A DNA stretch of 64,000 nucleotides from NCBI RefSeq assembly GCF_029076695.1, contig NZ_JARFIK010000002.1, forward strand, positions 124,001-188,000. Direction: 5' to 3'. This document shows, piece by piece, positions 42,976 to 52,091 of this stretch; the first letter of the stretch is position 1; each line of letters begins with the position of its first letter. The position numbers were made by a program, and so were the translations under genes. The notes beneath the pieces are model-generated. The model ran no database searches, was not told the DNA's origin, and worked only from the letters and a program-made list of their open reading frames with translations. This DNA comes from Adlercreutzia equolifaciens. GTDB taxonomy: Bacteria > Actinomycetota > Coriobacteriia > Coriobacteriales > Eggerthellaceae.

Positions 42976-43010
42976 AGAATAGGAGCCGAATCTGAAATGA
43001 GACTGAAATG
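42976..43010 (-). promoter_or_regulatory. Response-regulator box and promoter of the acidic membrane protein
   Basis: CTGAAATG occurs at 42992-42999 and 43003-43010, an 11-bp period typical of PhoB/OmpR-family sites. On the minus strand the repeats end 10 bases before a -10 box TATTCT (42981-42976), the same spacing as a PhoB box. The site lies between the membrane protein gene and the response-regulator gene, so it may serve both. Confidence 0.6.
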
Positions 43011-43087
43011 TCCGCGATTTTAAGACTGGTTTCAGGTTCGCTTTGCAAAATGTCGACAAAGGCGGACGCAAGGACGGAGGAGACAGG

Positions 43088-43771
43088 GTGCGTGCTCTGA
43101 TAGTGGAGGATGATCGGGGAGTGGCCCGAGCGGTGGCCCACGTGCTTGAGCGCGAGGGTTACACCACCGATGTGGTGCATGACGGGGCCACCGGCTTCGA
43201 GTATGCCACGCTGGGCTCCTACGACGTGATCATCTTCGACGTCATGCTGCCCTTGATGGACGGGGTCAGCGCTGTGGCCGCATTGCGTCGACGCCAGGTG
43301 ACCACCCCCGTGCTCATGCTTACGGCCCGCGGCGAAGTACCCGACAAGATTGCCGGCCTGGACGGCGGGGCCGATCTGTATATGACAAAGCCCTTCGACA
43401 CGGGCGAACTGGTTGCCCGGGTGCGCGCTCTGACGCGGCGGGTGACTCCGGCTCCGACGTCGGTGGTGCGCGCGGGCGATCTGGAGCTTGACGAAACCAC
43501 GCGCACGCTTCGCTGCGGCGGGGAGGAGTTCCAGCTTATCAACAAGGAATTTCTGCTGGCACGCCTCTTCATGGTCCACGCCGGCCAGGTCATTACGAAG
43601 GCGCAAATTGCCGAGCAGGTATGGGAAGGCGAGCCTGTGGAGGGCAACAGCGTCGAGGCCTACATCTCCATGCTGCGCAAGAAACTCAAGTTCCTCGGCT
43701 CGTCCCAGGAGATCAAAGTTATGCGCAACGTGGGCTATAAGCTCGTTCCCCGCAAGGATGCGCCATGCTGA
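43088..43771 (+). CDS. OmpR-family response regulator
   Basis: 227-aa two-component regulator. The receiver domain spans 1-115, with the acidic pair after ALIVEDD, the phosphorylation Asp in VIIFDVML and Lys in MTKPFD. A winged-helix DNA-binding domain follows at ~130-225 (VEGNSVEAYISMLRKKLKF). The GTG at 43088 is chosen for GGAGGAGACAGG upstream; a TTG at 43043 is less likely. The stop overlaps the histidine kinase gene by 7 bp. Confidence 0.9.
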   Translation: MRALIVEDDRGVARAVAHVLEREGYTTDVVHDGATGFEYATLGSYDVIIFDVMLPLMDGVSAVAALRRRQVTTPVLMLTARGEVPDKIAGLDGGADLYMTKPFDTGELVARVRALTRRVTPAPTSVVRAGDLELDETTRTLRCGGEEFQLINKEFLLARLFMVHAGQVITKAQIAEQVWEGEPVEGNSVEAYISMLRKKLKFLGSSQEIKVMRNVGYKLVPRKDAPC

Positions 43772-45237
43772 AGAAGCTGCGCATCAAATTCATCGCCATC
43801 ATCATGGCTGCGGTTACCGTTATCCTGACGGCGGTGTTCGCCTCCATCTGCGTAATCAACTGGCAGCAGAATGTCGGCGAGCTGGACTCCTCGCTGGACG
43901 GCGCTCTGCAGGCGGTGGCGCTTCAGGTAAGTTGGCTGGGCGACGTCGACGACGATTTCGACGACGAGGATGAAGAGGAGTGGGACGGCGAGATTGGGCG
44001 TCACTGGAACGATCAAGATACCTACCGAAGCCGGCCGCTGGCTATCTATCGCTTCAGCGACGACGGCTTTTCCCTGGTGTCGCACCCCCGCGTGCGCGTG
44101 GGCGATGCGGCGCTGGAGCGGGCTGCCTCGCTGCTGCATCCGGGGGAGAACGCCTCGGGCATTATCGACGAGTACGAGCTGTGCTACCAGGAGAAGGTGA
44201 TTGCCGGCACCACCTACGTTGCCTTTACCGAAGCGGCGTTTCTGCCCGACTGGAAGCGGTTGGTGCTGGTGCTGGGCTTGGTGGAAGCGGCCACGTTGGT
44301 GGTGTTCTTCGGGGTGGCCCTGCTGTTCTCTTGCTGGGCGTTGCGGCCCGTTGAGCGGGCGTGGCGCCAGCAGCGCCAGTTTGTCGGCGATGCGGCCCAC
44401 GACCTGAAAACCCCGCTCACGGTGATACTGGCCAACAGCGCCATCCTGCTCGAGGAGCCGTCCATGGAAGAGGGCGAGCGCGCCAAATGGATTCGCAGCA
44501 CTCAGGCCGAGGCCCGGGGCATGCAAACCCTGGTGGAGGATATGCTGCTCACGATGGCTCCCGAGGATGACGAGCGGGGCGCCGCGGCAAAGGCGAAGGC
44601 GTCTTCGGCCGAGGCGATGGCTGCGGAGGAGGTCGCGTTTTCGGAAGCGGCTTCGGCCGAGGCGGGCGATGGAACTGCGGTGCCCGCGGCTGACGGGCCG
44701 GTGACGGCGCCGAGCCCCTCTGCTTCCGAAGCCCCCGCAGTCCCCGAAGCCCCCGCGGCCTCGGAAAGCGTGGCCGACTTGTCGCGCATTGCCCAGCACG
44801 AGTTGCTCCAGTTCGAGTCAGTGGCTTACGAGCGCTCGTTGGTGCTGGAAGACGCCATCGAAGAGCATTGCATCGTTGCCCTGGCCCCCGCTAAGGCCAA
44901 GCGCCTTATGACCATTCTGCTCGACAATGCCTGCAAGTACGCTAACGAGGGCGGGGAGGTTCGCGTGAGCCTTGAGCGCGAAGAGGCATCCGGGGCTAAC
45001 GAGGCGCCGCAGGTTTGCTTGCGCGTGTTCAACACGGGTATCCCCATCGCTCCCGAAGCACTGCCCAAGGTGTTCGATCGCTTCTATCGCGGCGATGCGG
45101 CCCGCACCTCGCGCGAGGGCCACGGATTGGGGCTCGCCATCGCGCGCACCGTGGTAGAAGAGGCCGGCGGTACTCTCGGCGTAGAGAGCGACGCCGCGGG
45201 AACCGTGTTCACCGCGTTCCTTCCCGAGGCGCGCTAA
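43765..45237 (+). CDS. Sensor histidine kinase with acidic extracellular patch
   Basis: 490-aa membrane kinase paired with the upstream regulator. Membrane helices lie at ~9-32 and ~165-190. The extracellular loop between them contains VDDDFDDEDEEEWDGE (~61-76), a dense acidic patch. The phosphoacceptor is His212 (AAHDLKTPL), the N-box is LLDNACKYAN (Asn388), and the G-boxes read GHGLGLAIA. Between DHp and ATPase domains is an unusual ~70-residue Ala/Pro/Glu insert (267-338). The acidic patch recalls the divalent-cation sensor of PhoQ. Confidence 0.9.
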   Translation: MLKKLRIKFIAIIMAAVTVILTAVFASICVINWQQNVGELDSSLDGALQAVALQVSWLGDVDDDFDDEDEEEWDGEIGRHWNDQDTYRSRPLAIYRFSDDGFSLVSHPRVRVGDAALERAASLLHPGENASGIIDEYELCYQEKVIAGTTYVAFTEAAFLPDWKRLVLVLGLVEAATLVVFFGVALLFSCWALRPVERAWRQQRQFVGDAAHDLKTPLTVILANSAILLEEPSMEEGERAKWIRSTQAEARGMQTLVEDMLLTMAPEDDERGAAAKAKASSAEAMAAEEVAFSEAASAEAGDGTAVPAADGPVTAPSPSASEAPAVPEAPAASESVADLSRIAQHELLQFESVAYERSLVLEDAIEEHCIVALAPAKAKRLMTILLDNACKYANEGGEVRVSLEREEASGANEAPQVCLRVFNTGIPIAPEALPKVFDRFYRGDAARTSREGHGLGLAIARTVVEEAGGTLGVESDAAGTVFTAFLPEAR

Positions 45238-45295
45238 CGCTCGATTCAACCTATCGAAATTTGCGGATTTCCTTTTAAGGACGCCCCTTCGGCCA

Positions 45296-45347
45296 TTGCG
45301 CAACGGGGCTGAACTGCGTACAATGCCGTAATTGAACAAGCTGTTCA
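45296..45347 (+). promoter_or_regulatory. Promoter and TetR-type operator
   Basis: TTGCGC (45296-45301), 17 bases, TACAAT (45319-45324) is a good promoter. TGAACA-AGC-TGTTCA (45333-45347), a perfect dyad, begins about at +2 and would block initiation when bound. It lies 60 bp ahead of the TetR gene, implying autoregulation of the TetR-activase operon. Confidence 0.65.
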
Positions 45348-45406
45348 TTAACGTTCACGCTGTTGAATTCGCTATGGCGGGTTCACCCTGTTGAGAAGGA
45401 GAGAGC

Positions 45407-46066
45407 TTGGCTGGAGCCGCAACGCTTTCCCCCGCACGGCCGGAGTCGGCGAAAGCCGCTACTCCTGGCTGCGAAGACCGGCGCATCACGCGTTCGAAGC
45501 GCGCGCTGCGCGGTGCCCTCATCGCCCTTATGGAGGAGCGCGGGTTCGACGCCATCACGGTGAACGACCTGTGCGAGCGGGCCGATTTGAACCGGGGCAC
45601 CTTCTACAACCACTTCAACGACAAAGAGCACTTGCTGGCTATGCTCGAGGACGAGGTCATGGCTGACATTGGGTTGCTCCAAGGGCGCATGCACGATATC
45701 ACCTTGGCCGACATGCTGGCCTATCGGGTGGCCAAGCGCCCGCTGCCGCTGCTGGTGGAGCTTTTCGACTACCTGCGCGAGCAGAGCGACTTCCTCCACG
45801 CGGTGCTGGGTCCGGGGGGCGATGCTCGCTTCGGCCCGCGCCTGCGCGAGGCGGTGTGCGAGAACCTGGTGCAGAACATCCTGCACGAGAAGTACCGCCA
45901 GAATCCCACGGCCTTTGTCGAGTACTACGTGGCCTTCTACGCCGCGGCCTACCTGGGCATCATCGCCTGCTGGATCGAGCGCGGCACTCCGGAATCATCT
46001 GAGGTCATGGCCAACATCGCCATGCGCCTGTTCTTTATCAAACCCGGCGAGTCCATCGAGCTGTAG
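45407..46066 (+). CDS. TetR-family transcriptional regulator
   Basis: 219-aa repressor with an N-terminal TetR HTH at ~28-75 (TVNDLCERADLNRGTFYNHFNDKE) and a helical ligand-binding C-terminal domain. It starts with TTG at 45407, supported by AAGGAGAGAG 2-8 bases ahead; the next ATG would cut into the HTH. It is followed after 24 bp by the giant activase gene, so both are probably controlled by the dyad at 45333. Confidence 0.85.
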   Translation: MAGAATLSPARPESAKAATPGCEDRRITRSKRALRGALIALMEERGFDAITVNDLCERADLNRGTFYNHFNDKEHLLAMLEDEVMADIGLLQGRMHDITLADMLAYRVAKRPLPLLVELFDYLREQSDFLHAVLGPGGDARFGPRLREAVCENLVQNILHEKYRQNPTAFVEYYVAFYAAAYLGIIACWIERGTPESSEVMANIAMRLFFIKPGESIEL

Positions 46067-46090
46067 TTCAAGAAAACGAGGAACCATTCT

Positions 46091-49000
46091 ATGAAGAAGA
46101 ACAAGTACACCGAAGTCATCACCGAGGCTTCCGTGAAGCGCGACGAGCTTTCCGCCGAGGAGCAGGCCGCGCTCAAGGGGGGCTGCGCTTCCTGCGCCCC
46201 GCGCGTGGCCACGGTGGCGGAAAACCAGGCGAACACTGCCGAGGCAGCGGCCCAGGCTCGGGCGGCCGCGGCTGCGTGTCCCTACCACATCGGCATCGAT
46301 GTGGGCTCCACCACGGTGAAGCTGGCGGTGCTCAACAACGACCACGACATTTTGTGGGCTGTTTACCGCCGTCACCATGCCGACGTGCGCGCCACCATTG
46401 TGGAGGTGCTGCGCGAGGCGGCCGAGGCTTACCCCAGCGAGACCATGACCATTGCCATCACCGGCTCGGGCGGTCTTCTGCTGTCCCAGTGGCTCGGCGT
46501 TGCCTTCGTGCAGGAGGTCATTGCCTCCAAGACCGCCGTGGAGACGTTCATTCCCGCCACCGACGTGGCTATCGAGCTGGGCGGCGAGGATGCGAAGATC
46601 ATCTACTTCGACAACGGCATCGAGCAGCGCATGAACGGCACCTGCGCCGGCGGCACGGGCGCTTTCATCGACCAAATGGCGGCGCTGCTGAATACCGACG
46701 CCGGTGGCCTGAACGAGCTGGCGGCCGATCACAGCACCATCTACCCCATTGCCAGCCGCTGCGGCGTGTTCGCGAAGACCGATGTGCAGCCGCTGTTGAA
46801 CGAGGGCGCGCGCAAGGAGGACATTGCCGCCTCCATCTTCCAGTCGGTGGTTACCCAGACCATCTCGGGCCTGGCCTGCGGTCGTCCCATCCGCGGCAAC
46901 GTGGCCTTCCTGGGCGGTCCGCTCCAGTACCTGCCCGAGCTGCGCAAGCGCTTCTATGAGACGCTCGATCTGACCGACGAGGCCATCATCGTGCCCGAGA
47001 ACGCCCATCTGTTCGTGGCCGCCGGCTGCGCCATTGCCGGGGTGGCCGAGGGGGCGAAGCCGGAGCCTTTGGCCGAGGTGCTCACGCGCCTGGAGGGCCT
47101 GGGCGACATGCAGGGCTCCGAAGTGGTGCGCCTGGCCCCGCTGTTCGCCAATGATGCGGAACTGACCGAGTTCAACAACCGCCACGACGCCGAGCGCGTG
47201 CGCCGCGCCAGCTTGGAGGAGTACCGCGGCGTGGCCTTCTTGGGCATCGATGCCGGCTCCACCACCTTCAAGGCGGCCCTTATTGCCGAGGACGGGGCGC
47301 TGCTCTGGTCCACCTACGCGTCCAACAAGGGCGACGTGCTGGGTTGCGCCAAGGCCGCCGTGGCGGAGCTCTACGGTGTGCTGCCCCGCGATCCGGAAAC
47401 CGGCGAGCCCTTGGTGACCATCGGTCATGCCACGGTGACGGGCTACGGCGAAGGTCTGCTGCTGGAGGCCCTGCGCGTGGATTCCGGCGAGATTGAGACC
47501 GTGGCGCACCTGCGCGGCGCCCAGGAGATGCTGCCCGGCGTGGAGTTCATCTTGGACATCGGCGGCCAGGACATGAAGTGCCTGCGCGTGAAGGACGGCG
47601 TCATCGATCACATCATGCTGAACGAGGCCTGCTCCTCGGGTTGCGGCAGCTTCATCGAGTCCTTCGCTAGCGGCCTTAACCTGGACGTGGCCGAGTTTGC
47701 GAAGACGGCCATTTCCGCCGAGAACCCGGTGGATTTGGGCAGCCGCTGCACCGTGTTCATGAACTCCCGCGTGAAGCAGGCCCAGAAGGAAGGCGCCACC
47801 GTGGGCGATATTGCCGCGGGTCTGGCCATCTCCGTTATTAAGAACGCCCTGTTCAAGGTTATCAAGATTCGCGACCCCCATGATGTGGGCACCCAGGTTA
47901 TCGTGCAGGGCGGCACGTTCCTGAACGACGCGGTGCTGCGCGCCTTCGAGCAGCTGTCCGAGGTCAACGCCGTGCGCCCCGATATTGCCGGCAACATGGG
48001 CGCCTTCGGTGCGGCTCTGCTGGCCCGCGATCGCTACGAGGACGCCGTGCGCCGTTTCTCCGAGCAGCCGCTGTCGCCCGACGTGGGGCCGAAGGTGCCC
48101 GGCAGCACGCTGTTGTCCCTTGAGGCCATTCAGGCCCTGGAGCCCAGCCATCGCACCGTGCGCTGCAAGGGCTGCTCCAACGCCTGTCTGCTGACGGTGA
48201 ACGACTTCGGCAAGGACGAGGTGACGGGCAAGCACCGTCGCTTCATCACGGGCAACCGCTGTGAAAAGGGCGAGAGCCTGGGCACGGCGGCGTCCGCCTC
48301 GGCGGTGCCGAACCTCTTCGAGTACAAGGCCGAGCGCACCTTCGGCTACGAGCCGCTGGCCTCCGAGGACGCGCCCCGCGGCACCGTGGGCATTCCCCGC
48401 GCCCTGAACATGTACGAGAACTACCCGTTCTGGTTCACCTTCTTCACGAAGCTGGGCTACCGTGTGGAGCTTTCCGATCCCTCCACGAAGAAGACCTACG
48501 AGGCCGGCATCGAGTCCATGCCCTCGGAGAGCGTGTGCTATCCGGCGAAGCTGTCCCACGGCCACATCATGAACCTGCTGGAGAAGGGGCCCGACTTCAT
48601 CTGGATGCCCTGCTCTAAGTGGGAGCGCCAGGAGGACGAGACCGCGGGCAACCACTTCAACTGCCCCATTGTGGCCAGCTATCCCGAGGCCCTGCGTCTG
48701 AACATCGACGAGCTGCAGGAGTCGCCTGTGGCCTTTGTCAGCCCGTGGCTGCCCTACGACAACAAGGAGAAACTGAAGAAGCGCCTCTATGTGGAGCTGG
48801 CCGAGAACTTCAAGGACGCCGTGGGCGCTAAGGGCGGCAAGCTCACCCAGGCTGAGGTGGACGCCGCCGTGGACGCCGCCTGGGACGAGGACGAGGCCTT
48901 CAAGCGCGATATTCGCACCAAGGGCGTGGAAACCCTGGCCTGGATGGAGGAGACGGGCACGCGCGGCATTGTGCTGGCGGGTCGTCCCTACCATCAGGAC

Positions 49001-50914
49001 CCGGAGATCAACCATGCCATTCCCGAGCTTCTGACCAGCTTCGGCCTGGCGGTGCTCACCGAGGACTCGGTGGCCCATCTGGGCCAGCTGGAGCGCCCCA
49101 TTCGCGTGGTGGACCAGTGGATGTACCACACGCGCCTGTACGCGGCCGCCAAGGTGGTCACCCAGCGCAAGGACCTGGACCTCATCCAGCTGAACTCCTT
49201 CGGCTGCGGTTTGGACGCCCTTACTACCGACCAGGTGCAGGAGGTGCTGGAGGCCGCGGGCAAGGTGTACACCGTGCTGAAGATCGACGAGGTCTCGAAC
49301 TTGGGCGCCGCCCGTATTCGCGTGCGCAGCCTGTTGGCCGCTTTGAAGGACCAGGCCGATCGCGAGGCCGAGGCGGCGGCCGACGAGGCTGCCGAGCGCG
49401 TGGGCTGCCCGGCTGCTTGTATCGATCTGTCGAACATCGACAAGCTAGTGCCGCAGTCGTTCACGGAGAAGGCCGACGGCGTGGTGGCCGCGGCCGAGGT
49501 GAAGCAGCGCGACGGCGAGTCCACCGAGTTCGAGCGCGTGCAGTTCACCGAGCAGATGCGCGACGAGGGCTGGACCATCCTGGCCCCGCAGATGGCGCCC
49601 TATCACTTCGAGCTGCTGGTGCCCATCTTCAAGCGCAACGGCTACAACGCGGTGCTCCTGCCTTCTGTGGACCACGGCGCAGTGGACGCGGGCCTGAAGT
49701 ACGTGAACAACGACATCTGCTACCCGTCCATCCTGGTCACGGGCCAAATTATGGAAGCGGTCATGTCGGGCAAGTACGACACCGACAAGCTGGCCGTGCT
49801 CATTACGCAGACCGGAGGCGGCTGCCGTGCCACCAACTACATCTCGCTCATCCGCAAGGCGCTGAAGTCGGTGGGCCTGGGGCATATTCCCGTCATTGCC
49901 ATCTCGTTCAAGGACCTGGGCGAGGAGAATCCCGGCTTCAAGGTGACGCCGAAGATGCTCTACCAGGCCATCTACGCGCTGCAGTACGGCGACTTGCTGA
50001 TGATGTGCCTGTACCGCACCCGCCCCTACGAGGTAGAGCCCGGCAGTGCCCAGCGCCTGTTCGACTACTGGATGGCCGAGTGCAAGGCGCAGCTCATGCG
50101 CGGCGTGAAGCAGGCGGAGTTCAAGCGCACGGTGAACCGCATTGTGGAGGACTTCGACACGCTGCCCCTGCAGGGCGAGGGCACGAAGCCGCGTGTGGGC
50201 GTGGTGGGCGAGATCCTCGTGAAGTTCCATCCCACGGCCAACAACCAGATTGTGGACGTTATCGAGCGCGAGGGCTGCGAGGCCGTGGTGCCCGGGCTTA
50301 TCGAGTTCTTCCTGTTCGGCATTGCCGGTGGCATCTTCCAGCGCCCCATCGGCAAGTCGGCGAAGAGCGCCCTGGGCAGCCGTATCGGCCTGGCAGCCAT
50401 CAAGAAGCTGCGCAAGCCGGTGACCGACGCTCTGGAGAAGTCCACGCGCTTCCATCCGCCGGCGGACATCTACGAGCTGGCCGACTACGCCAGCGAGATT
50501 CTGTCGCTGTGCAACTCCATGGGCGAGGGCTGGCTGCTCACCGCCGAGATGGTGGAGCTCATTCGCTCTGGCTGCCCGAACGTGGTGTGCACCCAGCCCT
50601 TCGCCTGCCTGCCGAACCACGTGGTGGGCAAGGCCACCATCAAGGAGCTGCGTCGCCGCTACCCCGAGAGCAACATCGTGGCCGTAGACTACGACCCCGG
50701 TGCCTCCGAGGTGAACCAGCTGAACCGCATCAAGCTGATGATTGCCGTGGCCAAGGCGAACCTGGCCGAGAAGGAGGCCGAGGCCCGCGCTGCCCGCGAT
50801 GCCGCTCGTGACGGCGCCAACCTGGCCGAGGCCGCCGAGGCCGCAGCCGTGTGCACCACCTGCGCCGGCGCCATCGACGTAGAAATCGAGGTAGCCGAAG
50901 AGGTGGCCGACTAG
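46091..50914 (+). CDS. Giant 2-hydroxyacyl-CoA dehydratase activase (BadF/BcrA type)
   Basis: 1607-aa ATP-driven electron-injecting protein related to HgdC/BcrA/BadF. It holds two ASKHA ATPase domains: the first starts [14 protein letters not shown] (~73) and the second [14 protein letters not shown] (~386). Each keeps the two cluster-binding Cys motifs ([11 protein letters not shown] with [17 protein letters not shown] with SRCTVF). A DUF2229-type and HgdB-like region follows (~690-1500) with several Cys. An extra ~65-residue N-terminus with CASC precedes the first ATPase. No dehydratase subunits lie beside it, so the enzyme it activates is elsewhere or the C-terminal part serves that role. 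Confidence 0.88.
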   Translation: MKKNKYTEVITEASVKRDELSAEEQAALKGGCASCAPRVATVAENQANTAEAAAQARAAAAACPYHIGIDVGSTTVKLAVLNNDHDILWAVYRRHHADVRATIVEVLREAAEAYPSETMTIAITGSGGLLLSQWLGVAFVQEVIASKTAVETFIPATDVAIELGGEDAKIIYFDNGIEQRMNGTCAGGTGAFIDQMAALLNTDAGGLNELAADHSTIYPIASRCGVFAKTDVQPLLNEGARKEDIAASIFQSVVTQTISGLACGRPIRGNVAFLGGPLQYLPELRKRFYETLDLTDEAIIVPENAHLFVAAGCAIAGVAEGAKPEPLAEVLTRLEGLGDMQGSEVVRLAPLFANDAELTEFNNRHDAERVRRASLEEYRGVAFLGIDAGSTTFKAALIAEDGALLWSTYASNKGDVLGCAKAAVAELYGVLPRDPETGEPLVTIGHATVTGYGEGLLLEALRVDSGEIETVAHLRGAQEMLPGVEFILDIGGQDMKCLRVKDGVIDHIMLNEACSSGCGSFIESFASGLNLDVAEFAKTAISAENPVDLGSRCTVFMNSRVKQAQKEGATVGDIAAGLAISVIKNALFKVIKIRDPHDVGTQVIVQGGTFLNDAVLRAFEQLSEVNAVRPDIAGNMGAFGAALLARDRYEDAVRRFSEQPLSPDVGPKVPGSTLLSLEAIQALEPSHRTVRCKGCSNACLLTVNDFGKDEVTGKHRRFITGNRCEKGESLGTAASASAVPNLFEYKAERTFGYEPLASEDAPRGTVGIPRALNMYENYPFWFTFFTKLGYRVELSDPSTKKTYEAGIESMPSESVCYPAKLSHGHIMNLLEKGPDFIWMPCSKWERQEDETAGNHFNCPIVASYPEALRLNIDELQESPVAFVSPWLPYDNKEKLKKRLYVELAENFKDAVGAKGGKLTQAEVDAAVDAAWDEDEAFKRDIRTKGVETLAWMEETGTRGIVLAGRPYHQDPEINHAIPELLTSFGLAVLTEDSVAHLGQLERPIRVVDQWMYHTRLYAAAKVVTQRKDLDLIQLNSFGCGLDALTTDQVQEVLEAAGKVYTVLKIDEVSNLGAARIRVRSLLAALKDQADREAEAAADEAAERVGCPAACIDLSNIDKLVPQSFTEKADGVVAAAEVKQRDGESTEFERVQFTEQMRDEGWTILAPQMAPYHFELLVPIFKRNGYNAVLLPSVDHGAVDAGLKYVNNDICYPSILVTGQIMEAVMSGKYDTDKLAVLITQTGGGCRATNYISLIRKALKSVGLGHIPVIAISFKDLGEENPGFKVTPKMLYQAIYALQYGDLLMMCLYRTRPYEVEPGSAQRLFDYWMAECKAQLMRGVKQAEFKRTVNRIVEDFDTLPLQGEGTKPRVGVVGEILVKFHPTANNQIVDVIEREGCEAVVPGLIEFFLFGIAGGIFQRPIGKSAKSALGSRIGLAAIKKLRKPVTDALEKSTRFHPPADIYELADYASEILSLCNSMGEGWLLTAEMVELIRSGCPNVVCTQPFACLPNHVVGKATIKELRRRYPESNIVAVDYDPGASEVNQLNRIKLMIAVAKANLAEKEAEARAARDAARDGANLAEAAEAAAVCTTCAGAIDVEIEVAEEVAD

Positions 50915-50978
50915 CGGGGTAGGAACGAGAAGCCTCCCCTACGTGTGCGCGGGGGAGGCGCAAGTTCCAGGTGAGGCA

Positions 50979-51192
50979 GCCAACCGTCTGACTTGTCTCA
51001 TTCTGGAGACACAAGTTCCAGGATAGGCCAGTTTGGTATCCGACCTCTTTTTTGGGGGAGATGCTGATCTGGGGTTTCTCGACGGCAGGGAACCAGAGCG
51101 GCTAGTTTTGTCACGTCGAGGGGAACCAAACTGCGCGATCCTGGAATCTTGCCGCTCCGGGACGGCCGAATGAGACAAGTCAGACGGTTGGC
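50979..51192. repeat. Nested palindrome: 25-bp perfect arms around a ~131-bp palindrome
   Basis: Bases 50979-51003 and 51168-51192 are perfect 25-base inverted copies. Inside, TTCCAGGAT (51016-51024) mirrors ATCCTGGAA (51138-51146), and CAGTTTGGT (51029-51037) mirrors ACCAAACTG (51125-51133). The inner part is related to 57332-57470. It could be a MITE-like element or a long-hairpin RNA. Confidence 0.7.
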
Positions 51193-51271
51193 CGTTTCAT
51201 TGGTTGGCTGTCTCGCACGGCGCTTGGTGCAAAAAAGAGTACTACGGCAAGCGTACATTCAGAGCTAGTAA

Positions 51272-51296
51272 GAGAAGGGGGCTAAGCCCCCTTCTC
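51272..51296. terminator. Bidirectional terminator between activase and regulator genes
   Basis: GAGAAGGGGGCT (51272-51283) pairs with AGCCCCCTTCTC (51285-51296). It lies between convergent genes; on the plus strand CGTCTTAAGCTTTT follows, and on the minus strand TTAC. Confidence 0.65.
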
Positions 51297-51338
51297 CGTC
51301 TTAAGCTTTTGTCGAATTCGTAGTGTGCTGGGTCTTTT

Positions 51339-51935
51339 CTAGGCGCTTTCCAGGTTGATTTCGTGCATGGTCTTGGTGACTGTGGTGCGGTTGAGCCCCG
51401 TCATGAGGGCTATTTCCCGATGGGTAAGATTGTCGATACCACAGGACTCCGCAAGTTGCACAACGTACCGGACAGCATCCTTGGCAGTGCCGAAGTACAC
51501 CGCTGAGGTATAGGAGGAAAGAATGGTCAGCAGTTGCGTCATGTTGTTCCAGGATGCACGGAGAAAGTCGTAATCATCTAGGAGTTCGTGAACGACGCCG
51601 TTCGGTACTGAGGCGAGTGTGGTGGTTCGCAGGCATAGATAGTAGATCTGGTCGATGTTTTTCTCGATATGTTTATCCAGAAAGGGCAGCGACGTAGCGG
51701 CGTCGACAATAAACGTCTCGTTGAGGTTCATTTGACCGGGCGCCGAGAGCGAGGCTGGCTTCCCCTGTTCAGTGCTGATCAGAAGCCCATCAAGGACAAT
51801 CCAGGGTCGATTGGCGTCGACTTTGAGCTTAGTGCCCTGGGCGTGGGTTGTCTTCACGCAGTGCTCGCAAAGGCGGCGTCGAACTGGTTCGGGCAGCTGT
51901 GCGCAGAAAAAGTTATCAGAGCAGTTGTCAATCAT
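51339..51935 (-). CDS. Crp/Fnr-like regulator with N-terminal cysteines
   Basis: 198-aa regulator. The C-terminal HTH (~150-195; LTHREIALMTGLNRTTVTKTMHEI) is Crp/Fnr-like, while the N-terminal sensor region is diverged. Cys5, Cys11, Cys23 and Cys26 lie in the first 26 residues and could hold an Fe-S cluster, as in Fnr. The ATG at 51935 is chosen because GGGGG lies ahead; an upstream in-frame ATG at 51992 is possible. It is divergent from the second molybdopterin oxidoreductase gene, its likely target. Confidence 0.75.
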   Translation of the reverse strand: MIDNCSDNFFCAQLPEPVRRRLCEHCVKTTHAQGTKLKVDANRPWIVLDGLLISTEQGKPASLSAPGQMNLNETFIVDAATSLPFLDKHIEKNIDQIYYLCLRTTTLASVPNGVVHELLDDYDFLRASWNNMTQLLTILSSYTSAVYFGTAKDAVRYVVQLAESCGIDNLTHREIALMTGLNRTTVTKTMHEINLESA

Positions 51936-52091
51936 GATCCCCCGCTTGCTGGCTGTGTGGCCTAGGCAACATTGAAAAGGTGGTACAGGCAACCCCTAGT
52001 TGGTTGGGCGCGCACATTATACCTCGCCTATCGTGATACGTGACGCGAGGGGGTCTGTCTTCCTTCGCGGAAACGGAGAGAGAGGAGAGAC

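Larger units (their letters stand above)
50915..51338. other. 424-bp intergenic region between convergent genes
   Basis: It contains the nested palindromic element 50979-51192 and the terminator 51272-51296 (own entries). CAAGTTCCAGG at 50961 is a partial extra copy of the element's inner arm. No gene is supported. Confidence 0.5.

Noticed and set aside
45995-49129. 1044-codon open frame on the minus strand
   Set aside because: It is antisense to the activase, whose motifs are unmistakable. The translation is rich in His, Gly, Leu and Gln with no domain, as expected from the reverse of G/C-biased codons.
51990-52006. CAACC-N7-GGTTG dyad ahead of the second oxidoreductase as a Crp/Fnr site
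   Set aside because: Relative to the likely -10 (TATACC at 52018) its centre falls near -32, not at -41.5, and the half-sites are short. The evidence is too weak to call.
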